A stretch of DNA of 64,000 bases, taken from contig CAZJXD010000006.1 of assembly GCA_964549945.1 (NCBI GenBank), forward strand, positions 1 to 64,000, read 5' to 3'. Both the position numbers and the translations under genes were made by a program. The notes under the pieces are model-generated. The model was given only the letters and a program-made list of their open reading frames with translations. It was not told where the DNA came from and made no database searches. Below are positions 16,417 to 24,860 of this stretch, in pieces. Positions within the stretch are counted from its first letter, which is position 1, and each line of letters begins with the position of its first letter. The stretch is from B25-G16 sp964549945. GTDB lineage: Bacteria; Desulfobacterota; DSM-4660; Desulfatiglandales; B25-G16.

Positions 16417-16756
16417 CTTCGATCTCCATGCTTTCTATCTGGAGCTCCCGTCCCGCCCTGATCTCCACATCCCCGCTCCCGCATAGGGGGCAGATAATGA
16501 AGGGATCGGCGGGCATGCTCGCCTTGCCGCAGGCGTTGCACTCAATGCGGAGGGCTACCCTTTCGATCACGAGCCTTGCCCCCTCGGCGATGGTGCCCTC
16601 GCTGAGGACCTGAAAGGCGAACTCCAAGGCCTCGGGCACAACCCCACTGAGCGTCCCGATCTTGAGGGTCACGGTCTTCACCTTCGAACCTTGGTAGGGC
16701 AAGGCCTCCTGCGAGATGATCTCAAGGAGGCCTGTGGCAATAGAAAACTCATGCAT
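16406..16756 (-). CDS. hypA: HypA, nickel metallochaperone
   Basis: A 116-residue nickel-insertion protein. The start is set at 16756 so that the protein begins MHEFSIA, since the N-terminal Met-His of HypA binds nickel; a longer frame begins at 16777. The zinc loop is present as ECNACGK and ICPLCGSGD. HypA normally works with the GTPase HypB, but no hypB is found between here and hypE or elsewhere in the window, so nickel delivery depends on a distant hypB or another route. First gene of the hyp run. Confidence 0.93.
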   Translation of the reverse strand: MHEFSIATGLLEIISQEALPYQGSKVKTVTLKIGTLSGVVPEALEFAFQVLSEGTIAEGARLVIERVALRIECNACGKASMPADPFIICPLCGSGDVEIRAGRELQIESMEIEGGG

Positions 16757-16929
16757 GTTCTCCATCGCTCCGATCACTCTAATCCTTGCGCCTCAAGGAT
16801 CTTTTGAAATGCAGCCAATAGCTTCTCTGCGAGCTCCTTTTGGCGATGAGCTACGAGAAATATATTTCTCCCTCCACTACAGTATATCTCTTAATAGATT
16901 TCATGAACAGATTCAACCGGGCAATGCAG

Positions 16930-17005
16930 AGAAGAATAAAAAAACCACTCCCCTATCCATAGAAGTGGTTTTCTTTTGCCTATCCCTTATTAGAGAAAAA
17001 TCCTT
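16930..17005 (-). terminator. Stem-loop terminator, structured repeat copy 1
   Basis: Read on the minus strand, AAAACCACTTC (near 16967) pairs with GGAGTGGTTTT followed by a run of T, downstream of the receiver-channel gene (stop at 17019). The preceding segment CTCTAATAAGGGATAGGC resembles the copies at 19436 and 37037, so this is a diverged member of a structured intergenic repeat. Confidence 0.6.
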
Positions 17006-17018
17006 TTCCTTTTCTCCT

Positions 17019-18299
17019 TTAGGAAGCCCCGCTTTGCTTCTCGGAAGATGGCCTGAGGTATGCCCCCCAGTAGCTCATTCCCACAAATACCCCGCCGCCG
17101 ATGATGTTGCCGATGGTAGCGGGCACCATGTTCTTCCATAGGAAACTGATCCAGTTGAGTGATGCGGGATCATAGGCCGCCGGAGCGGCAACCCCCGCCC
17201 AGTTGTGTAAAAACATCCCGGCGGGTATGAAGTACATGTTGGCCACCACGTGCTCGAAGCCGATGGCAACGAATGCCATGATGGGGAAGTAGATGGCGAA
17301 AATCTTGCCCACCGTCTGGCGGGCAGCGAGGGCCATCCATACTGCCAGACATACGAGCCAGTTGCAGCCAATGGCACGGACGAGCACCTCCACGAAGGTA
17401 AGGTTTACCTTTAAGTAGGCGATGCCCACCGCGGCTGCGCCGAGGGCCCCGTTGCCCGTTTTCCACAGGCCTGAGAGGTACAGGATGAGCGCGAGCACAA
17501 GGGATCCGACGAGATTGGCAATCCACACCACAGCCCACCTCACCGACATAGTGCCGAAGGTGATTTTTTTTGCCATGGCACTCGACAGCATGAGATTATT
17601 CCCCGTGAAGAGCTCGGCCCCTGCGATGACCACGAGCATCAGGCCCACGCTAAAGGCCGAGCCGGCGAGGAATTTCTGAAAGCCGATGCCCATCGTGCGG
17701 GAGAGGTCGAAGGTCACGGCGGTGGAAAGGAGCCCCCCGAAGCCGATGTACGCGCCAGCCAGTATTCCCAACACGAATACCGTGACCCAGGGGGAGGTTA
17801 CCTTGCCCACGCCCACGGTTGAGGCAACCGTCTCCGCAATCGTCTGGGGAGGCTTGTCCTCCAACGTGGCGGCGGGAAATTGAACTGACTGCATGATCCT
17901 CTCAAACCTCCCCATGGCCTTTTTCTCTTCTGTGAGCTTTCGTTGCACTGCCTTGGTGACCGCCTCGGCTATTTCATCAGGGGTGAACGGCTTTGGAACG
18001 TAGTCCATTGCGCCCCGCTTCATGGCCTCAGCTGCCCGGCCCACCGTAGGGTATCCGCTGATCATCACCACTGCGGAATCGGGAGTTCGTCGGTCCAGCT
18101 CCTCAACGACGTCCATTCCATCAAAGCCGGGCATCTTCCAGTCAACGAGAATTACGTCAAAAGATGAATCCGAGGCGAGCTTGAGCCCCTCGTGGGGACT
18201 GGTGGTGATCACCACATCGAACCCCTCGCTCGAAAATATCTTGCGGCACGACTCCAGCACTATCTCCTCGTCGTCAATGATAAGCATTCTCTGGGCCAT
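17019..18299 (-). CDS. Response-regulator receiver fused to a formate/nitrite transporter (FNT) channel
   Basis: One continuous 426-residue frame starting ATG 18299 behind AAGGAGGTGATCGC. Residues 1-120 are a complete receiver: acidic pair LIIDDEE, phospho-acceptor in VDWKMPGFDGMD, switch Ser in MISGYP and Lys in VPKPFTP. After a 50-residue linker, residues about 170-420 are an FNT/FocA-type channel with six membrane segments and the family signatures ELFTGNNLML and GFEHVVANMYFIPAGMF. FNT proteins are pentameric channels for formate, nitrite, hydrosulfide or similar monovalent anions. A phosphorylatable channel is the obvious reading; the fusion is unusual. Co-directional with a kinase, a single receiver and the hydrogenase operon. 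Confidence 0.92.
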   Translation of the reverse strand: MAQRMLIIDDEEIVLESCRKIFSSEGFDVVITTSPHEGLKLASDSSFDVILVDWKMPGFDGMDVVEELDRRTPDSAVVMISGYPTVGRAAEAMKRGAMDYVPKPFTPDEIAEAVTKAVQRKLTEEKKAMGRFERIMQSVQFPAATLEDKPPQTIAETVASTVGVGKVTSPWVTVFVLGILAGAYIGFGGLLSTAVTFDLSRTMGIGFQKFLAGSAFSVGLMLVVIAGAELFTGNNLMLSSAMAKKITFGTMSVRWAVVWIANLVGSLVLALILYLSGLWKTGNGALGAAAVGIAYLKVNLTFVEVLVRAIGCNWLVCLAVWMALAARQTVGKIFAIYFPIMAFVAIGFEHVVANMYFIPAGMFLHNWAGVAAPAAYDPASLNWISFLWKNMVPATIGNIIGGGVFVGMSYWGAYLRPSSEKQSGAS

Positions 18300-18312
18300 G
18301 CGATCACCTCCT

Positions 18313-18415
18313 TGCACCCTCAGCATTCAATGACTGCGTATACCGCTACCGGATTTCGGCGCTGAGCCTCTGCTCGAGCCATCGTTTCTGATTCCCTGTC
18401 AATGGACCGATCTGC
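18313..18415 (-). pseudogene. Duplicated tail of the response-regulator gene (remnant)
   Basis: These 103 bases match 25962-26064 with two substitutions. On the minus strand 18344-18415 encode the last 23 codons and stop of the regulator at 25994 (ending QKRWLEQRLSAEI plus R in place of W). The rest of the gene is absent, so this is a truncated copy lying between the PstS-like gene and the receiver-channel gene. Confidence 0.8.
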
Positions 18416-18554
18416 GCTCAATTCCTCAGCGATATAGCCCATAACCCCGGGTAACCTTAAGGGAATTGTATGCTGCCACCCGCTCGAATGCACGGCTGGT
18501 TTCCCAGGGCCGCCCTTTATCGGCCTTGACCTCGAGGAGACCAGCCCCTCTTGG

Positions 18555-19373
18555 TCAGTCCTCTAACTCGGTAAAGGGGATCATCCCTCTACTGGTTATG
18601 ATCCTCTTACCTTCCTCGGAGATGGCGAAATCGATAAACTTCTTTGCCGCGCCAGCTGGTACTCCCTTGGTCACGAAGGAAAACACCTGGTAGTAAGGAT
18701 AGCCTGGATCAACAGGAAGGAGCCCGTTTACCTTGGCAACCTTGACCTCTCCATTATGGTATCGTGCGGCCCCCTGGGTGATGAAGGAGATCGACCATGG
18801 AAAACGCCTTGTTGCTTCAATGACCATGGTGGACCTCTCGGTCTCGATATCGTGCACCATCTCTCGGGAGAACATGACCTTGGTGCTGAAGTTCCTATAG
18901 GCTGCTGTCTCCTCGCTGGGAAGGATGACGATAATAGGCTGATCAGGGCCACCTAATTGTTTCCAGTTGGTGATTGTCCCTCCAAAGATATCGCGCAGCT
19001 GGGCATCAGTCAGGTCGAGCGCCGGGCATTGGGCCCAGGTAATGACAGCGAGTGGATCTTTACAGAAGGCCGTTTCTACAAATCCGAATTCCTTATGTCT
19101 TCGATGGAGCCTGCGGGCCATACTCGCGATATCGCTATAGCCGTTCATAAGCCGGAAGAAGGCCTTATAGGAAGAGAAAACCGAGAGCTCAACCTCGATC
19201 CCCGTCTCCTTGGTAAAGGCATCCAGCCGTTCTTTTTCAAAGGCCTCATAGACCTGGGCTGAACAGCTATATCGAAGCACCTCTTTGGCCAAGCTCGATC
19301 CTGAAGGCATGAGCACAAAGACGATGAGTAATAAGCTACATAGCCCAATAAGGAAAAAATGACGTGACTTCAT
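18555..19373 (-). CDS. PstS-like periplasmic substrate-binding protein
   Basis: A 272-residue exported binding protein. The start ATG 19373 follows AAGGAGGTGTCCC; residues 1-29 form a signal peptide (KSRHFFLIGLCSLLLIVFVL...SSLA). The mature part has the PBP-like-2 pattern of phosphate-type binders: EVELSVFSSYKAF, VIVILPSEETAAYRNF, FGGTITNWKQLGG and FPWSISFITQGAARYH. No ABC permease or ATPase genes are near; instead it precedes a receiver-FNT fusion and follows a membrane kinase. It may bind an oxyanion for sensing rather than uptake, which is an inference. A three-copy structured repeat lies just upstream (19436). Confidence 0.75.
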   Translation of the reverse strand: MKSRHFFLIGLCSLLLIVFVLMPSGSSLAKEVLRYSCSAQVYEAFEKERLDAFTKETGIEVELSVFSSYKAFFRLMNGYSDIASMARRLHRRHKEFGFVETAFCKDPLAVITWAQCPALDLTDAQLRDIFGGTITNWKQLGGPDQPIIVILPSEETAAYRNFSTKVMFSREMVHDIETERSTMVIEATRRFPWSISFITQGAARYHNGEVKVAKVNGLLPVDPGYPYYQVFSFVTKGVPAGAAKKFIDFAISEEGKRIITSRGMIPFTELED

Positions 19374-19435
19374 GGGACACCTCCTTGTTTCGTTTATCAT
19401 TTATTGTTTAATCTATTGATCTAAACAGGTAAATT

Positions 19436-19535
19436 CAATCAGGTACTTTACTTAAAAATGAAAAGGTCCAACCCATTTATGGATAGGGGTGGTTTTTCTC
19501 TGTGACTATTCCCTATCTCTATTAGGGAAAAACAC
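19436..19535 (-). repeat. Structured intergenic repeat, copy 2
   Basis: Shares AATCAGGTACTTTACT and the CCACCC..ATCC / CTCTGTG blocks with the element at 37037, and on the minus strand begins with a perfect 7-bp stem TTCCCTA/TAGGGAA. It sits between the GAF kinase stop (19674) and the binding-protein start (19373). The second stem (CCACCC / GGGTTGG then CCTTTTC) is terminator-like but weaker than in copy 3. Confidence 0.6.
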
Positions 19536-19673
19536 CCACTCCTCCTTTTTCGCAGCTGATCCGGGCGCTTCAATTCAGGGTTATTGATAAGAGGAGAGAT
19601 ACCTTGAGCATGGAGATGTCGTGTGGCACCTCATGCCCCTCAGGGGATTGCCTATCTTGAAGGATACCTTTCG

Positions 19674-21548
19674 CTATGATTTAGGAAAGGTGAGGATAAA
19701 CTCTGTGCCCTTTCCTTTTTCACTTTCCACCCTTATGGTTCCCCCAAGTGATTCCACTACCTTTTTCACAAAGTCTAAGCCAATGCCCCTTCCATAGGGG
19801 TCGATCTTTTTTGCCTCCTGGGTCCGGAAGGATTCATCAAATATCTTAGGGATATCCTTCTCGACTATTCCTATACCCGTATCCCTGACCTTGAGTGTCA
19901 CCTGGCGTTCTGATGCCCCGAGATCCAAGACGATACTCCCTCCGCTGGGCGTATATTTGATTGCGTTGGTGATGAGATTGTTCAGGACCTTCTCTAGTTC
20001 CTCCTCTGTTCCCATTAAGGAAACATCATCATCCGGCACGTTCACGGCGAGGCTCAGCCCTTTCTGCTTTGCATGTGCCCGAAATAGGTCGGTTGCCTTC
20101 TGAATCTGCTCCTTTGCCGAGAGGGGGGCCCGTTTCACATCCCGTTTCCGCGATTGCCACTCGTAGATATCCAAGAGCCCTGTCGATACCTCAATCATCG
20201 AATCTATTCGTTTATAGATACGGTCGATCAGCTCCCGCTGCCTCTCCGTGAGCTCGCCCACATAACCCTTCAACATCACCTCGAGCATGCCTTGAATAGC
20301 CATAAACGGACCCTTCAGCTCATGGGTCATTGCCATGATAAACTCGCTTTTTGCCTCATCTTGTTTCTCAAGGAGATCTTGGATCTGCGCATTTTCAATG
20401 AAAATGGCTGCTTGAGCGGATAGGGCCGAAATGAAGTTGACCTCATACTGGCTAAAGTGCCTCCTCTCATCGGTATATAACCGAAGGGTGCCGATCACCT
20501 TCTGCCTTCCCTTGAGAGGAAGGGCCAGCATGCTCACAATGCCCTCTTTCCTGGCCTCTTCTGGATACTGAACCGCTGGATCAGTGGATGCATCCAGGAC
20601 GAAGTGGGGTTCACCCTCGAGCGCCTTTGCGAGGCTCTTATCGGCATCTACCGGCCCCTTATTCAAATACGCCTCGCTCAGACCAACGGCTGAGGCGAGT
20701 TCCAGCCGATTTGTCCTTTCGTCCATCAATCTGATGGCCGCCCCCCTTATGCCCATGAGTTCCACGATGCTCTTACAGATATACTCCAGCCTCGGTTGAA
20801 GTCCGCGGGTAGTGCTGATTCCCCGGTAGAGTTGATTCAAGGATCGGAGCTCCCTGTTGTCTCGTTCAATCTTATGCTGTATCCCGGTGAGCACCAGTAC
20901 CCTCTCCCGCAGGCGCCCAATCACCAGCGTGAGAAAGGAGATCGAGAGATAGAGCACCACGGCGAACACGAGAATCGCGAATATCACGAAAAGGGGGTTT
21001 TTCTGAATCTCCTCGGATATGAACGACGAGATCGAGAGGTGGGCAATGAGACCCCTTAACTCCATGAGGGAAAGGAGAGCAAACGTGACGGCAATCAGGG
21101 TGCTGTAAAGCAGGCACATCCATCCCTTGAGTACCACGCCGCTCACCACCACATGAAAAAGGAAGTAGAAAAGAAGCGGGCTCGTGATCCCCCCGGTGTA
21201 ATGGAAGAACAGGGTAAGGAAGACCCAGTCGATTGCCAGTTGAACATAGGTGAATCTATCGGCCAGGGTCGAATCCAGATGGGCGGCCTTTTTCCGGGTA
21301 CCTATGACATAGTAATGGAGAAAGGCATTGAGCAGAATGAGGACGGCACAAAGCGGGAAGATAGCGAGGCTTGGGATCTTGAGATGAACGAGCCTGTTTC
21401 CCATGAGGGTAGCAGCGATGACCACCGCCACCAAGAGCCATCGCAGAAGGATCCACCACCCTTGATTCGAGAATGGCTCCTCCCCGTTAATTTCCTGAAA
21501 AAAGGCTCCTCCTCGCTGAGGAGCAGGATTTCCCATAGAGGTTGTCAC
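19674..21548 (-). CDS. Membrane sensor histidine kinase with GAF domain
   Basis: A 624-residue kinase. Five to six membrane helices occupy residues about 30-220 (WWILLRWLLVAVVIAATLMG, then LLFYFLFHVVVSGVVL and FVIFAILVFAVVLYLSISF), followed by a coiled linker, a GAF domain (about 240-390, GIRGAAIRLMDERTNRLELA), a HisKA box FIMAMTHELKGPF with the phospho-accepting His, and an intact HATPase (NNLITNAIKYTPSG, VRDTGIGI, GRGIGLDFVKKVVE). The embedded membrane sensor lacks a periplasmic domain. Its probable partner is the receiver gene four bases upstream (21552-21956); the receiver-FNT protein downstream is a second candidate. Confidence 0.9.
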   Translation of the reverse strand: MTTSMGNPAPQRGGAFFQEINGEEPFSNQGWWILLRWLLVAVVIAATLMGNRLVHLKIPSLAIFPLCAVLILLNAFLHYYVIGTRKKAAHLDSTLADRFTYVQLAIDWVFLTLFFHYTGGITSPLLFYFLFHVVVSGVVLKGWMCLLYSTLIAVTFALLSLMELRGLIAHLSISSFISEEIQKNPLFVIFAILVFAVVLYLSISFLTLVIGRLRERVLVLTGIQHKIERDNRELRSLNQLYRGISTTRGLQPRLEYICKSIVELMGIRGAAIRLMDERTNRLELASAVGLSEAYLNKGPVDADKSLAKALEGEPHFVLDASTDPAVQYPEEARKEGIVSMLALPLKGRQKVIGTLRLYTDERRHFSQYEVNFISALSAQAAIFIENAQIQDLLEKQDEAKSEFIMAMTHELKGPFMAIQGMLEVMLKGYVGELTERQRELIDRIYKRIDSMIEVSTGLLDIYEWQSRKRDVKRAPLSAKEQIQKATDLFRAHAKQKGLSLAVNVPDDDVSLMGTEEELEKVLNNLITNAIKYTPSGGSIVLDLGASERQVTLKVRDTGIGIVEKDIPKIFDESFRTQEAKKIDPYGRGIGLDFVKKVVESLGGTIRVESEKGKGTEFILTFPKS

Positions 21549-21551
21549 GGT

Positions 21552-21956
21552 TTATGTGATCAATTTTTTCACCCTCTCAAGTAAGGCCTCGAGCCTCACG
21601 GGCTTCTCCATAAAGTCATCGACCGGGAGGTAGTCCTCGTCTTCTTTGTAAGAGAATTTCATGTGCGTCTTCTGGGATATTCCTGTGAGCATGAGGATCG
21701 GGATACTGGAGTATTCCCTGTACTCTGAGTTTGGATCCCTGCTATGGAGTTGATAGGAAACGTGAAATCCCTCGGTTATGGTATCCATCATCACATCGAG
21801 GATGATGAGATCAGGATGCGCCTCCTTCACCATCCTGATGCCCTCGGTACCATTTTCAGCGCTGAATACCTCGTAATTATTGGCCTCAAGGGTGATCCGA
21901 ATGCTTTCAACCAGATCGGGGTCGTCATCGATCACGAGCACCCTCTGTTTTTCCAT
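21552..21956 (-). CDS. Single-domain response regulator (CheY-like)
   Basis: A 134-residue stand-alone receiver with all phosphorylation residues: VLVIDDDPDLVE, phospho-acceptor LIILDVMMDTITEG, switch Thr in PILMLTG and Lys in FMEKPVRLE. An insertion after the acceptor Asp (YQLHSRDPNSEYREYS) is typical of receivers from hydrogenase-linked two-component sets in anaerobes. It lies 30 bases after the hydrogenase alpha-subunit gene and three bases before the GAF kinase, so hydrogenase and signalling genes are probably on one transcript. No output domain, so it acts by protein contact. Confidence 0.9.
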   Translation of the reverse strand: MEKQRVLVIDDDPDLVESIRITLEANNYEVFSAENGTEGIRMVKEAHPDLIILDVMMDTITEGFHVSYQLHSRDPNSEYREYSSIPILMLTGISQKTHMKFSYKEDEDYLPVDDFMEKPVRLEALLERVKKLIT

Positions 21957-21986
21957 CCTTCCCCTCCTTGTCCCTTTTACTCCCTT

Positions 21987-23273
21987 CTAAAGGAAAATGC
22001 AATGGACAGAGCAGGAGATACAGGGATCATATGCCCTGACAAGCATCTCCACTGCGAGCTCTATCTCCTCTTGCGTCTGATCTTTAATCCGGGGCACTAA
22101 GGCCTCCATGTCATTCTGGATGTTCGCGTGGTTCTGGTTGGTGGGAATTACACAATTGGCCCCAACGCACTCACCATCCTTGTTGTACTCGTATTCATGG
22201 AAGAGGATGCCGCGAGGGACCTCCACGGCCGCAGCTGCCCTCCCCGCCTTGATGACAACCGATGGTGTTTCATCCATAATCCCAGCCACCAGGAGATCGT
22301 CAATCAAATTGATGGAGTCCTCCATGCTGTGGACCACCTCTACGATCTGTGCGATGTTGTTCATAAAGGGATTGAAATTGACGGGCTTGAGATCGAAGAG
22401 CTCGGCGACGCCTTTGGCCCTGGGGGTCAGCAGCTCGTAATTGAGGTTCACCCTGGCAAGGGCCCCTACCATGTAAGAATCCCTGTGATGCCTCGTGAAC
22501 TTCGCGGTGGAATGGGGGACGCAGTACTCATTGGTGACCTCCTTGTACTTCTCCACCGGCCATGTACCTCCATCCGTTGAGCCAATCCGGCCATGGTAAA
22601 GGGCGTATTCATCTGGATGTGTGAGGGCAATATACTCGGTCTGCCTCTGAAATTGGGGGAACTTTCCCATGAGATCCTTCACCAGATGTGCGAGGGCTTC
22701 CGCATCCGGCATGGATTCCTCCAGCCTCTTTCGCAAGGCATTCAGCTCCTCCACGGATGGCCACCTGGCGAATCCCCCTACTACTGGCCTTTGAGGATGG
22801 GTTGTCCGGCCTCCCAAAAGGTCGGACATCTCGTTGGCCAAACGGTGAAGCCGTACGATGAGAAGCACCTGCTCTTTGTGGGTAGACGCAAGGGGAACAA
22901 CGCTGGGTGCATCGAGCAGATCCGGAACCACGAGATACCCCACGTGAAGGAGATGGCTCTGCATGTTCTCCGCATGCAAGAGTATTTTTCGCACCTTTTC
23001 GGCCTGCTTTGACACGGCGATACCCATCGCGGCCTCGGTGGCCTTCAACGAGGTGAGGGTGTGTCCAATGGAACAGATGCCGCAGATCCTCGAGGTGATG
23101 TGGTGAACCTCATCCCACCTCCGCCCACGAAGCATGGCCTCGAAAAAACGCGGCGCCTCCACCACCTGCCACTGGCACTCCTCTACCCGTCCATCCTTTA
23201 TGGTGATATGGATATTCCCGTGCCCCTCAATGCGGGTTACGTGGTTAAGCCTGATAATCCTTTCGCCGCTCAT
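21987..23273 (-). CDS. hydA: [NiFe] hydrogenase group 3b, alpha (large) subunit
   Basis: A 428-residue catalytic subunit carrying the Ni-Fe centre. The proximal motif is RICGICSIGHTL (N-terminal pair of cysteines) and the distal motif is DPCISCSVH near the end; only four residues (CIFL) follow the His, matching the short cleavable tail of sulfhydrogenase alpha subunits. Group 3b enzymes couple H2 to NADP(H) and can reduce sulfur. It overlaps the delta-subunit gene by four bases. All four nickel-binding positions are cysteine, not selenocysteine. Maturation would need HypA, C-F (present here) and an endopeptidase (not in the window). Confidence 0.93.
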   Translation of the reverse strand: MSGERIIRLNHVTRIEGHGNIHITIKDGRVEECQWQVVEAPRFFEAMLRGRRWDEVHHITSRICGICSIGHTLTSLKATEAAMGIAVSKQAEKVRKILLHAENMQSHLLHVGYLVVPDLLDAPSVVPLASTHKEQVLLIVRLHRLANEMSDLLGGRTTHPQRPVVGGFARWPSVEELNALRKRLEESMPDAEALAHLVKDLMGKFPQFQRQTEYIALTHPDEYALYHGRIGSTDGGTWPVEKYKEVTNEYCVPHSTAKFTRHHRDSYMVGALARVNLNYELLTPRAKGVAELFDLKPVNFNPFMNNIAQIVEVVHSMEDSINLIDDLLVAGIMDETPSVVIKAGRAAAAVEVPRGILFHEYEYNKDGECVGANCVIPTNQNHANIQNDMEALVPRIKDQTQEEIELAVEMLVRAYDPCISCSVHCIFL

Positions 23274-24013
23274 CTCGCAATCTCCGAAAATCCGGTGTAA
23301 AGCCTGAACTTATTGAGTACATCATGTACCGTCAAACCGTACTTGGCCAGGATCTCCCTCTGGGAATCGGCATTGGGATCATCCACAAACCCGCGGCAGC
23401 CCCAGCACACACTCCCCTCCGTTACGCAACATGCCCCGCAGCCCGCCCTCGTGACCGGCCCCATACAGGTCATTCCCTTCTCAAACACGCAGATATTGCC
23501 AGCCATCTTGCACTCCACGCACACGGGGTAGTTGGGAATCTCCGGTTTCTTTCCCAGGAGCAGGGATTTCACCACCATGGCGAACTCCTTACGAGTTATG
23601 GGGCATCCGTGGATCTCGAAATCAACTGGAACCACTACCTTAATGGGTCGTGCTGGGTAGGTCTCGTAATAGCGGGCGCTCTCTCCATACACGAGCCTCC
23701 GTACGGATTCCAGCTCCTGAAAGTTCCTGATACAGTTAATCCCCCCCAGGGTGGCACAAGATCCGAGGGCGACCAATACCTCGGCATTGCCGCGTATTCC
23801 CTTGAGCCGGGCCTCGTCGGAGCGCCGAGTGATCGAACCCTCTACGAAGGCGATGTCATACTCGTCCGAGTGCTCCTTCATGGCCTCCCTGAAGCTGACC
23901 ACCTCTATGGCCTCGAGTATCTTCAGGAGGTCCTCCTCCATATTTACCACCTGGAGCTGGCATCCCTCGCAACTGCTGAAGCCGAAAAACGCTGCCCTCG
24001 GTCTCTTCATCAC
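23270..24013 (-). CDS. hydD: [NiFe] hydrogenase group 3b, delta (small) subunit
   Basis: A 247-residue iron-sulfur subunit that carries electrons from the Ni-Fe site. The proximal cluster motif is FSSCEGCQLQVVN, with further ligands in ALGSCATLGG, FEIHGCPITRKEF, and the C-terminal double-cluster region (CVECKMAGNICVFEKG, CMGPVTRAGCGACC, CWGCRGFVDD). No twin-arginine leader, so the enzyme is cytoplasmic, as in group 3b. Overlaps its neighbours by four bases on both sides, in the canonical beta-gamma-delta-alpha gene order. Confidence 0.93.
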   Translation of the reverse strand: MMKRPRAAFFGFSSCEGCQLQVVNMEEDLLKILEAIEVVSFREAMKEHSDEYDIAFVEGSITRRSDEARLKGIRGNAEVLVALGSCATLGGINCIRNFQELESVRRLVYGESARYYETYPARPIKVVVPVDFEIHGCPITRKEFAMVVKSLLLGKKPEIPNYPVCVECKMAGNICVFEKGMTCMGPVTRAGCGACCVTEGSVCWGCRGFVDDPNADSQREILAKYGLTVHDVLNKFRLYTGFSEIAR

Positions 24014-24846
24014 AAGGCCTCCTCTAGATCAAAGATATCTGAATATCGAAATACCGGCCCGTCCTGACACACATAGATATGATTGATCTGACAATGGCCG
24101 CACTTGCCCACCCCGCACTTCATCCTTCTCTCAAGGGACAGGAAGATCTGCTTATCCGGTATGCCCTTTGCCTTGGCCTCCAATATGACGAACCGATACA
24201 TCACGGGAGGGCCTACTACAATACAGTAGGTCTTAGATGGGTCCACGTCGATCTTCGGAAAAAGGGTGGTGATCACACCTACATTCCCCTTCCAGCCGGA
24301 ATCAGACCGATCTACGGTTTCCAGGTAATTCACGTCCTGCGCTTCCTTCCATTGCTCGATCTCGTCAAGGAAGAGCTGCTCAGAGGGATTCCTAGCGCCG
24401 AAGAGTATCGTGATCTCGCCGTATTCGCCTCGGCGATCAAGCACATAGTGAATAAACGAGCGCAACGGCACGAGGCCAATTCCACCCGCCACGATCAAGA
24501 GATCCCTTCCCCTGGTCTCATCGGTGGGGAAGCAGGTCCCAAAGGGGCCACGTATCCCTACCCTGCTCCCCACAGCAAGCTCATGCATGGCATTGGTGAG
24601 GTTCCCGACTTTCCGAACCGCGAGCTCAAAGCAACGATCCTCTCGCGGCGCGGAGGAAACCGAGATGGGGGCCTCCCCGATGCCCATTACGGAGACCTCT
24701 ACAAATTGACCGGGCATGTGACCGAGGGGCTCACCGCTTACGAGACGCATCTCGAAGAGCCTTTCACTGGCCGTGAGATCCTTAACCCGTGAGATCTCAG
24801 CCCATTGCGGTACATAGGGAGAAACATCCGGCATGGATTGGCTCAT
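24010..24846 (-). CDS. hydG: [NiFe] hydrogenase group 3b, gamma subunit (FAD/NADP reductase)
   Basis: A 278-residue flavoprotein of the ferredoxin-NADP reductase/DHODH electron-transfer type. The start at 24846 is preferred because GGAGGG lies just before it; an upstream ATG at 24864 overlaps the beta-subunit stop. Seen: FAD-binding GQFVEVSVMGIGEAPISVS, NAD(P)-binding LLIVAGGIGLVPLRSFI, and a C-terminal [2Fe-2S] motif ERRMKCGVGKCGHCQI with the fourth ligand in YVCQDGP. It passes electrons between NADP(H) and the hydrogenase core. Confidence 0.92.
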   Translation of the reverse strand: MSQSMPDVSPYVPQWAEISRVKDLTASERLFEMRLVSGEPLGHMPGQFVEVSVMGIGEAPISVSSAPREDRCFELAVRKVGNLTNAMHELAVGSRVGIRGPFGTCFPTDETRGRDLLIVAGGIGLVPLRSFIHYVLDRRGEYGEITILFGARNPSEQLFLDEIEQWKEAQDVNYLETVDRSDSGWKGNVGVITTLFPKIDVDPSKTYCIVVGPPVMYRFVILEAKAKGIPDKQIFLSLERRMKCGVGKCGHCQINHIYVCQDGPVFRYSDIFDLEEAL

Positions 24847-24860
24847 GGTAGATCCCTCCA

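Noticed and set aside
21987..23273. Selenocysteine in hydrogenase large subunit
   Set aside because: Both active-site motifs read Cys throughout (RICGIC, DPCISC); no in-frame UGA.
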